From CAZGSV01 sp964528605 (GTDB lineage Bacteria; Armatimonadota; Zipacnadia; CAZGSV01), in contig CAZGSV010000084.1 of assembly GCA_964528605.1 (NCBI GenBank), positions 1-14,550 on the forward strand: a stretch of 14,550 nt of DNA. Reading direction: 5' to 3'. Below the pieces are notes generated by a model. It was not told where the DNA came from and did not search any database. It was given only the letters and a program-made list of their open reading frames with translations. Position 1 is the stretch's first letter, and the number at the start of each line of letters is the position of its first letter. Below are positions 7,588 to 13,145 of this stretch, one piece after another. Both the position numbers and the translations under genes were made by a program.

Positions 7588-9318
7588 TCACAGCCGGACT
7601 TCGATGATCATCTCGCCTTGGTCTGGTTGCGCAGTCACCAGGGGGTGCTTGAGGGGCATGGGATCGAGGCACTTGAGTTTCCCCATGCCGACGATCTTCT
7701 CGCTCTGGTAGCCCTGCGGATCGAACGAGGTGACGGCACCCTTGGTGACGCGGAGGGTGGTGCCGTTGGGCCAGGTCAGCGTGTTGCCCTGGCGCTCCGG
7801 CTTACCTTGGCACCACCAGCGGAGTTCGGCGTTGCCGCACCGAGTGACGGTGAGCGCGCGAGGCCTACTGAGTTCAACGACTTGCGGGAGGGGCGCCGAG
7901 GCGGAGGCCGGCATCCACTTGATCGTCGTTCTGTTGCCCTGGTCGAGAAGGGCAAGCCTCTCGATGGGCCCGGACTCCTGAGGCAAGTCGCTCAGGCCTA
8001 TGTAGACCGGTCGTCCGCCGGCGTGGACGATGAGCCCGCCGAGCGAGGCCGCGACCACGATCGCGCCGGCGCGATAGGAACTGCGCGCGTAGGCCTCGTT
8101 GACCTCCGGGAACTCGAAGGAGCGAGGGAGCCCGCGCTGGATGCGGCCGGGGACGGTGGGGTCGTGCCACGCGTAGACGTAGCCGGCCATCTCGAAGAGC
8201 AGTTGCTCGCCGTTGGGCGTGAGGTAGCGCGTCTTCTGGATGGCGCCCAGGGAGCCGTCCCAGAGGGCGAGGTGCTGGTAGATCGGACGGCGGTATTCGC
8301 GGGCGAGGTAAAGGAGCACGGGGGACCAGTAGTCGAGTTGGCCGTAAGAGGGCCCGAAGAGGATTGACTGGTTGTCCTCGCTGTAGCCCGGAGGCTGCGG
8401 GCCGGCGACGGCGGCGAGGGCGATGCGGCCGCTCATGCACTCGGCGCAGCCCTTGAACAGGTCTTGGCCGGTGACGCGGCGCAGCGCGTCCATGAAGAAG
8501 AGGCGATAGTGCATCGTCGAGGCCCAGTAGTTGGACGACTGTTCCTGCGTGCCGCTGGGCGTGAGCGCGTTGGGGAGCAGGTAGTCAGTGTGCGCCTTGA
8601 CGATGAGGTCGAGCCAGTCTTGCGCCTCAGGCACCTCACCGAGGAGAGCGAGGGCGGCGACGCCTAACGATCCCGCTTCCACGCTGGCGTGATGCTTGTT
8701 GGCCTCCGGGCCCAGCATTCCGGGGTGCTGCGAGTACATCTCGTAGTACTTGCGGCCGATGCTCACCAGCGTGTCGCGGATTTCGTTGTGATCGGCCTCT
8801 GGCAGGTCGTTGTAGAGCAGGTCGTAGGAAACGGCGAGGCCCTTGAGCAGGCGGGTGACGGCGTAGGCCTTGTTGGCGTCCGGCTCGCCTTCGGCCTCGC
8901 GGCTCCACACGCGGCAGCCGGTCAAGGCCCAGCGGCGCGCGGCCTCGAAGTAGCGCGCCTCACCGCTGTAGGCGTAGGCGAAGGCGAGGTGCTCCATCAC
9001 CGCCATGTCGTGCATCATGGCGTAGAAGCGGTCGTAGAGGTTGAGGTAGATGGGGTCGGGCGAGACCGGGGCGATCCACTCCGTCCGCGGCGTCTGGGTG
9101 AGGCACCAGTCGGCGGACTCGGCGAGGTTGGCCCAGATGCGGGCGTGCATGCGCTGAGTGCGCAGGTCGCGCAGGCGCGCAAGTTCCTCGGGAGCGAAGT
9201 ACAGGCGCGGGTGGCCGAGCGGCAGCGGAGCCTCAGCCCCCGCGTCACCTGACGGTGCGGCCATCAGCAGCCCCCCGAACGCCACCATCGCAATTGCAGA
9301 GGCAACACAGCGAAGCAT
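7588..9318 (-). CDS. Secreted heparinase II/III-like (DUF4962-type) polysaccharide lyase candidate
   Basis: 576 aa. A signal peptide spans about 1-30 (cleavage near AGAEA). HPRLYFAPEELARLRDL at 36-52 is the typical opening of heparinase II N-terminal (DUF4962) proteins. The helical toroid runs from about 55 to 350. EANKHH (205-210), TPSGTQEQSSNYW (253-265) carry a His and a Tyr (His209, Tyr264) 55 residues apart, the same spacing as the catalytic His202 and Tyr257 of Pedobacter heparinase II. A short beta domain follows (about 375-576). The His-x-Asp-x-Gly motif usual in the C-terminal domain of this family is not seen; the nearest stretch is VHAGGRPVYIG at 431-441. The family cleaves uronic-acid polysaccharides by beta-elimination; the substrate here is unknown and reduced or altered activity is possible. 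The ATG lies 18 bp after the kelch gene stop, with only a G-run (GGGGGG) as ribosome-binding site, so the two are probably co-transcribed. Confidence 0.78.
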   Translation of the reverse strand: MLRCVASAIAMVAFGGLLMAAPSGDAGAEAPLPLGHPRLYFAPEELARLRDLRTQRMHARIWANLAESADWCLTQTPRTEWIAPVSPDPIYLNLYDRFYAMMHDMAVMEHLAFAYAYSGEARYFEAARRWALTGCRVWSREAEGEPDANKAYAVTRLLKGLAVSYDLLYNDLPEADHNEIRDTLVSIGRKYYEMYSQHPGMLGPEANKHHASVEAGSLGVAALALLGEVPEAQDWLDLIVKAHTDYLLPNALTPSGTQEQSSNYWASTMHYRLFFMDALRRVTGQDLFKGCAECMSGRIALAAVAGPQPPGYSEDNQSILFGPSYGQLDYWSPVLLYLAREYRRPIYQHLALWDGSLGAIQKTRYLTPNGEQLLFEMAGYVYAWHDPTVPGRIQRGLPRSFEFPEVNEAYARSSYRAGAIVVAASLGGLIVHAGGRPVYIGLSDLPQESGPIERLALLDQGNRTTIKWMPASASAPLPQVVELSRPRALTVTRCGNAELRWWCQGKPERQGNTLTWPNGTTLRVTKGAVTSFDPQGYQSEKIVGMGKLKCLDPMPLKHPLVTAQPDQGEMIIEVRL

Positions 9319-9336
9319 GGTATCCGTTACCCCCCA

Positions 9337-10452
9337 TCACTCGTTCGGCGCGGACGCCGGCGCGCCCGAGGTCACAGGGACAATGGTACCGATCTGAAAG
9401 TGGTTGGTGGTGTTGCTGGTTTCCTGGTCAACGTTTTCGCCGCCGAGGAGGTAGATGGTATCGCCGGCGATGGCGGCGCGCAGGTCATTGACTCCGTGCG
9501 GCAGGCGCTCATCGAGCGCCGCGTAAGTGTCGGTCTCCAGATCATAGACCCAGACGACGTCGTTGTACTCGCCGACGGTGCGGCCCAGGCGGGAGTCGAA
9601 CACTTCTCTGGCCGGCCCAGCGCAGCCGCCGAGGATGATAATGTAGCGGTCCTGATACGTGACTGCGGCGGCGCCGCTGAGTGGCGTGGGTAGGTCGGCA
9701 AGGCGGAACCACTCCTGCGTCGCGGGAGTGAGACTGCACGCTTCGGCCACGCGGATGTTGCTCCGGGTGTCGCCTGCTACTTCGAGGTAGACGCCGCCGA
9801 AGACGAAGAAGCGGCCCCGGGCGTAGGCGGTCGCGAGCCAGCCCCGTGAATGGCCCGGAAGCGGGGGCAGCGTGAACCAGCCTCGGATCGGGTCGGTCAG
9901 GCGGAAGCCTTCGACGGTGGACACGGTAGACTGCTCCGAGCACATCGGCTCGCCGGGGACGAAGCGGTTGCCGCCGATGCACAGGATGAGGTCGGCGTCG
10001 GTCGCGACGCCGGCCCAGCCGCGTGGCACGTTGAGGCTCGGGATGCGCGACCATGTCCACCGATTGGGACTGAATGAGATCTTGAAGCAGTCGCCGCGTG
10101 TCTGTCCGTCGAAGCGCCCGCCGATGACGAAGAAGGAGTCGCCGACGCTCACGCCTGCGGTGTAGACCCGACCTTCTGGCATATCGCGCAGCGGCAGCCA
10201 CTGGCCCACGCAGGGGTCGAACGCGTAGGCGGCAGGCGACTCGCGCCAGGGGTAGTTCATGCCGCCCGCGCAAACGACGTAGCCGCCGAGGACACCGAGC
10301 GCGCCGCCTTTGACCAGATCGGGGTACGCCGGCCCCTCGCGCCAGTCAATGCGGAACGGGGGGGCCGCGAGGGCCGAGGCAGCGCTCAACAGCAGGAGGC
10401 ACGCTCCCAGGGCGGCTCGGTGCGTCAGGGGCGGCGTGATGAACTGGAGCAT
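9337..10452 (-). CDS. Secreted six-blade kelch propeller, NanM-like
   Basis: 371 aa from the ATG at 10452. This start is preferred over an in-frame TTG 21 bases upstream because AGGAGG lies 5 bases before the ATG. A signal peptide spans about 1-30 (hydrophobic AALGACLLLLSAASALAA). Six kelch repeats are marked by Gly-Gly at the end of hydrophobic strands: VVCAGG 59-64, FFVIGG 107-112, LCIGG 157-161, FFVFGG 215-220, IIILGG 271-276, IYLLGG 333-338. Most are followed by the Tyr/Trp spacing of a propeller blade. Length and blade number match N-acetylneuraminate mutarotase (NanM, about 370 aa, periplasmic). The family includes sugar epimerases and plain binding proteins, so isomerising or binding a sugar released by the neighbouring enzymes is inference. 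It is the first gene of a pair with the heparinase-like gene. Confidence 0.78.
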   Translation of the reverse strand: MLQFITPPLTHRAALGACLLLLSAASALAAPPFRIDWREGPAYPDLVKGGALGVLGGYVVCAGGMNYPWRESPAAYAFDPCVGQWLPLRDMPEGRVYTAGVSVGDSFFVIGGRFDGQTRGDCFKISFSPNRWTWSRIPSLNVPRGWAGVATDADLILCIGGNRFVPGEPMCSEQSTVSTVEGFRLTDPIRGWFTLPPLPGHSRGWLATAYARGRFFVFGGVYLEVAGDTRSNIRVAEACSLTPATQEWFRLADLPTPLSGAAAVTYQDRYIIILGGCAGPAREVFDSRLGRTVGEYNDVVWVYDLETDTYAALDERLPHGVNDLRAAIAGDTIYLLGGENVDQETSNTTNHFQIGTIVPVTSGAPASAPNE

Positions 10453-10457
10453 AACGT

Positions 10458-10465
10458 CCTCCTTT
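10458..10465 (-). promoter_or_regulatory. Strong Shine-Dalgarno of the kelch gene
   Basis: The minus strand reads AAAGGAGG, a near-complete match to the 16S rRNA tail, with AGGAGG ending 5 bases before the ATG at 10452. It decides the start codon against the upstream in-frame TTG and is the best ribosome-binding site in the window. Confidence 0.8.
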
Positions 10466-10573
10466 AGAGGCAATCCTACCAGACCGACGGCAGCCGGCGC
10501 ATCGCGGGCGGGCCCGGCGGCCCGTAGGCGGGCGTTCCGGGGCGAGGCGAGGTGAGCGCAGCAGGAGCATCAC

Positions 10574-10593
10574 AGCTAGAGCTTTGGGTTACG
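10574..10593 (+). repeat. Palindromic intergenic repeat, copy A (degenerate)
   Basis: It reads AGCTAGAGCTTTGGGTTACG and matches copy C at 16 of 20 positions. The palindromic core is AGCT-AG-AGCT. It is the most diverged of four related copies within 150 bp and lies in the kelch-gene leader, upstream of its ribosome-binding site. The remainder of the 10453-10701 spacer outside the repeats is GC-rich, with no ORF or convincing promoter that I could see. Confidence 0.55.
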
Positions 10594-10605
10594 ACGGTGG
10601 TGGCG

Positions 10606-10635
10606 CCGTAACTCAAACCTTCAGGTTTGACGGGG
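10606..10635 (-). repeat. Palindromic intergenic repeat, copy B (inverted)
   Basis: This copy is in the opposite orientation to A, C and D. Its core TCAAACCT-TC-AGGTTTGA (613-630 of the 10 kb block) is a perfect 8-bp inverted repeat. Read on the minus strand it is followed by GTTACGG, the same tail as copy C. Its stem differs from copy D by paired changes (ACC/GGT for AGG/CCT style swaps) that keep the hairpin intact. Confidence 0.65.
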
Positions 10636-10664
10636 TGGCGGCGCGGTGACCACAGCACAGCCAT

Positions 10665-10688
10665 GAAGGCTAAAGCCTTGAGTTACGG
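10665..10688 (+). repeat. Palindromic intergenic repeat, copy C
   Basis: The core AAGGCT-AA-AGCCTT is a perfect 6-bp inverted repeat followed by GAGTTACGG. It shares the core AAGGCT-nA-AGCCTTGAG with copy D 37 bp away, with one base missing in D's tail (TACGG instead of TTACGG). Confidence 0.7.
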
Positions 10689-10700
10689 GGGAGGAGGGCT

Positions 10701-10725
10701 GTCAAGGCTGAAGCCTTGAGTACGG
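10701..10725 (+). repeat. Palindromic intergenic repeat, copy D, overlapping the end of trmFO
   Basis: The core TCAAGGCT-GA-AGCCTTGA (10702-10719) is a perfect 8-bp inverted repeat, followed by TACGG. Read on the minus strand it encodes the last TrmFO residues (YSRLQP) and supplies the TGA stop. A repeat unit has therefore apparently become, or replaced, the 3' end of the gene. Confidence 0.7.
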
Positions 10726-12045
10726 CACGAGGCAGTCGAGGAAGGCCTGCATTGCCGCCAGCGAGCGGGTGCGGTGGGCGAGGCGGCGGTCCTGCTTGGA
10801 GCCCTTGAGCGGCTTGCCGTCTGCGGTCTCGAGCGCAGGGAGCAGGCCGTAGTTCGCGTTCATGGGCTGGAAGTCCTTGGGCGAGGTTTCACGCAGGTAG
10901 CGCAGCAGCGCCCCCGACATCGTCTCCGGGGGGGGCAGCACCGGCTCGTGACCTTGGAGCGTGCGAGCGGCGTTGATGCCGCAGAGCAGCCCGGTCAGGC
11001 AAGACTCGACGTAGCCCTCGACGCCGACGAGTTGGCCCGCGCAGAAGAGATGCGGCCGGGCGCGCAGGCGCAGAGACTCGTCCAGGACGACAGGCGCGTT
11101 GAGATAGGTGTTCCGATGGATCTGCCCGTGCCGGAGGAACTGCGCGTTCTCCAGGCCGGGGATGAGGCGGAACACGCGCTCTTGCTCTGGGTACATGAGC
11201 GAGGTCTGGAAGCCGACGGGGCTGAACATGGTGCGCTCGCGGTTCTCGGGGCGCAGTTGCACCACGGCGAAGGGCCGCTTGCCGGTGCGGAGGTCAACCA
11301 GGCCGACCGGACGCATGGGCCCGAAGGCCAGGGAAAGCCGGCCGCGGCGGGCAATCTCTTCAACGGGCAGGCAGGCTTCGAAATACGCGCCTTCCTCAAA
11401 GGGGCGCAGGCGCACTCGCTCGGCGGTGACGAGCGCTTGGTAGAAGCGATCGTATTGCTCTTCGGTAAGTGGGCAGTTCAGATAGTCACCTTCGCCTTCG
11501 TCGCGCCGGCTGCCCTCGAAGATGACGTCCAGGTTGAGGCTGTCGGCGGCGAAGGTGGGCGAGAGCGCGTCGAAGAAGTAGAGGTGCTTGCGCCCGGTTA
11601 CCTGAGCGAGTTCGGCGGCCAGAGCATCGCTGGTGAGGGGGCCGGTGGCGATGATGGCGAGAGAGTCGGGCAGGCGTCGCACCTCTTCGCGCATGAGCGT
11701 GATGCGAGGATGAGCGGAGATGCTCTCGGTGACGCGGCGGGCGAATGCCTCCCTGTCCACGGCGAGCGCGGTGCCCGCGGGGACGGCGGTTTCCCGCGCG
11801 CAGCCCAGGACGAGCGAGCCCAGCGTGTCCATTTCCTCCTTTAGCAGGCCGGAGGCGGTGTCCGGCGCGGCGGACTTGAGCGAGTTGGAGCAGACGAGTT
11901 CGGCCAGCAGGTCGGTCTGGTGAGCGGGAGTAGTGCGCGTCGGCCGCATCTCGTAGAGCGTTACGTCCGCGCCCCGTTCGGCGGCCTGCCAGGCGGCCTC
12001 GGCGCCGGCCAGTCCCCCCCCGACGACGATAAGGGCGTCGCTCAT
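10702..12045 (-). CDS. trmFO: TrmFO, folate/FAD-dependent tRNA (uracil-54-C5)-methyltransferase
   Basis: 447 aa, the usual length. The enzyme makes ribothymidine at position 54 of the tRNA T-loop using methylenetetrahydrofolate as carbon donor and reduced FAD, in the cytoplasm. The N-terminus has the dinucleotide-binding loop GGGLAGAEAA (9-18) and YEMRP (31-35). ELVCSNSLKS (49-58) and the FEACLPVEEIARRG segment (222-235) are TrmFO signatures carrying the two catalytic cysteines, here Cys52 and Cys225. CAGQLVGVEGYVES (335-348) is the second FAD-binding signature, close to GidA/MnmG. The ATG overlaps the kinase stop as ATGA, with no Shine-Dalgarno, so translation is probably coupled. The last six codons lie within a palindromic repeat. 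TrmFO is typical of Gram-positives, Thermotogae, Deinococcus, cyanobacteria and several uncultured phyla, and absent from most enterobacteria, which use TrmA. Confidence 0.97.
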   Translation of the reverse strand: MSDALIVVGGGLAGAEAAWQAAERGADVTLYEMRPTRTTPAHQTDLLAELVCSNSLKSAAPDTASGLLKEEMDTLGSLVLGCARETAVPAGTALAVDREAFARRVTESISAHPRITLMREEVRRLPDSLAIIATGPLTSDALAAELAQVTGRKHLYFFDALSPTFAADSLNLDVIFEGSRRDEGEGDYLNCPLTEEQYDRFYQALVTAERVRLRPFEEGAYFEACLPVEEIARRGRLSLAFGPMRPVGLVDLRTGKRPFAVVQLRPENRERTMFSPVGFQTSLMYPEQERVFRLIPGLENAQFLRHGQIHRNTYLNAPVVLDESLRLRARPHLFCAGQLVGVEGYVESCLTGLLCGINAARTLQGHEPVLPPPETMSGALLRYLRETSPKDFQPMNANYGLLPALETADGKPLKGSKQDRRLAHRTRSLAAMQAFLDCLVPYSRLQP

Positions 12046-12989
12046 GCGCTGAAGGAGGGCGCCGGTCGCGAGGCGAGGAAGTCCTGTATCTCCTGGCGGG
12101 TGGGCATCGAGGGCTGCGCGCCCATACGGGTGACCGAGATGGCGCCGGCCGCGCTGGCGAAAACGAGCGCCTGTTCGAGCGGCTGCCCTTCGGCGAAGGC
12201 GACCGCGAAGCCCGCGGCGAAAGCGTCGCCGGCCGCGGTGGTGTCCACCGGCTCAACGCGGAACGCCGGCAAGCGCCGCACGCGCTCCCCGTCAGACCAC
12301 ACCAGGCCGCGCTCGCCGAGTTTCACTATGCCGTGGCGCGCGCCCATCTCGACGAGACGGGTGGCGGCCTGGCCGGCGCCTTCGGGGGTGGAGCAGTCAA
12401 TGCCTGTGATGGTTTGGGCTTCGGTTTCGTTAGGCGCGGCGACGAGGACGCCCTCCATTAGGTCCGGGGTGAAGTTGTGGGCGGGTGCGGGGTCGAGGAA
12501 GACGGGCAGGTCGCACTCGCGGGCGAGTTGCAGGGTGCGCTTGACGACGGCGGGGGTGATCTCCAGTTGGATGAGCAGGATGGCGGCGGCCGCGAAGAGG
12601 GGGCAGGCCTCTTCGACGTCCACGGCGGTGCAGCGCATATTCGCGCCGCCGGCGATGACGATGCAGTTGTCGCCTTCGGGTTTGAGCATGATCAGGGCGA
12701 CGCCGTTGGCGGCTTCGGGGTCGGCCTTGAGGTGGGAGACGTCAACGCCGGCGCGCTCGAGGCCGGCGCGGAGTTCGGCGCCGAAGAGGTCCGCGCCCAC
12801 GCGCCCGACCAGCGAAGAGTGGGCGCCCGCCTTCGCGGCACCGAGGGCCTGGTTGGCGCCTTTGCCTCCGGGGATGGTCTGGAAGTCCTCGCCCATGAGA
12901 CATTCGCCCCACAAGGGAAGGCGGGGAACGCGAATGACGAGGTCCATGTTGACGCTGCCGACGGTGAGCACGCGACCGGCACTTTTCAC
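12042..12989 (-). CDS. rbsK: Ribokinase-type PfkB sugar kinase
   Basis: 315 aa, close to the usual 305-310. It would phosphorylate ribose (or a related sugar) at O5 with ATP in the cytoplasm. VGSVNMDLVIRVPRLP (10-25) and GGKGANQA (41-48, sugar-binding) are N-terminal ribokinase signatures. LDPAPA (165-170) and NETE (187-190) follow. DTTAAGDAF (249-257) is the PfkB signature 2 with catalytic base Asp255, the position known from E. coli RbsK. Ribokinase is the best call; deoxyribose or other pentose kinases look alike, so substrate is inferred. The start is GTG with no clear Shine-Dalgarno. The stop overlaps the trmFO start by 4 bp. A sigma70-like promoter lies about 43 bases upstream. Neighbours give no rbsABC transporter. 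Confidence 0.88.
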   Translation of the reverse strand: MKSAGRVLTVGSVNMDLVIRVPRLPLWGECLMGEDFQTIPGGKGANQALGAAKAGAHSSLVGRVGADLFGAELRAGLERAGVDVSHLKADPEAANGVALIMLKPEGDNCIVIAGGANMRCTAVDVEEACPLFAAAAILLIQLEITPAVVKRTLQLARECDLPVFLDPAPAHNFTPDLMEGVLVAAPNETEAQTITGIDCSTPEGAGQAATRLVEMGARHGIVKLGERGLVWSDGERVRRLPAFRVEPVDTTAAGDAFAAGFAVAFAEGQPLEQALVFASAAGAISVTRMGAQPSMPTRQEIQDFLASRPAPSFSA

Positions 12990-13038
12990 TGGGCTGGCCC
13001 CCGCTGCGAAGAGTTATGGGCCGAATGGGCAGGGAACA

Positions 13039-13067
13039 AGTCTAGGCGGCGCACGATGGCGAGTCAA
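13039..13067 (-). promoter_or_regulatory. Sigma70-type promoter for the kinase-trmFO unit
   Basis: On the minus strand TTGACT (5/6, at 13067-13062) is followed after exactly 17 bases by TAGACT (4/6, at 13044-13039). The start of transcription would fall near 13032, giving a leader of about 43 bases before the GTG at 12989. It is the best -35/-10 pair I found in the window, and its -35 overlaps the end of the palindrome at 13066-13090. Confidence 0.6.
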
Positions 13068-13090
13068 CGCCCAGCGCAAGCGAGGGCGTT
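13066..13090. promoter_or_regulatory. Near-palindrome between divergent promoters, possible operator
   Basis: The outer arms AACGCCC (13066-13072) and GGGCGTT (13084-13090) are perfect 7-bp inverted repeats. Inside, CGC-AA-GCG continues the symmetry with one extra base on the left. The site lies upstream of both proposed start points, overlaps the kinase -35 by two bases and ends 5 bp before the -35 proposed for the plus-strand gene. This is where a repressor controlling both directions would bind. The regulator is not in the window. Confidence 0.42.
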
Positions 13091-13095
13091 AGTCG

Positions 13096-13124
13096 TTGTG
13101 CCGGGTGCGCGCTGCGGGTATGCT
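13096..13124 (+). promoter_or_regulatory. Possible promoter for the glycoside hydrolase-like lipoprotein gene
   Basis: TTGTGC (3/6, 13096-13101) and TATGCT (4/6, 13119-13124) are separated by 17 bases. Transcription would start near 13131, only about 15 bases before the ATG at 13146. The -35 is poor, so this is a tentative call supported mainly by spacing and position in the divergent region. Confidence 0.35.
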
Positions 13125-13145
13125 GACCGGTGAGGCTGATAGACC

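Noticed and set aside
10452..10473. Upstream in-frame TTG start for the kelch gene
   Set aside because: The AAAGGAGG ribosome-binding site lies between this TTG and the ATG, so it would be inside the coding sequence; the ATG at 10452 is correctly spaced from it.
10496..10540. GC-rich inverted sequences (GGGCCC/GGCGGCCCG) before the kelch gene as a terminator
   Set aside because: Pairing is ambiguous, no T-run follows, and it sits in the leader of the downstream gene.
10574..10725. CRISPR array
   Set aside because: The four repeats are short, unevenly spaced, partly inverted and diverged, with no uniform spacers and no cas genes nearby.
11920..13092. A 390-codon plus-strand frame across the ribokinase and start of trmFO
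   Set aside because: It overlaps two confidently recognised conserved genes on the other strand, and its product is Ala/Ser/Arg/Pro rich without domains.
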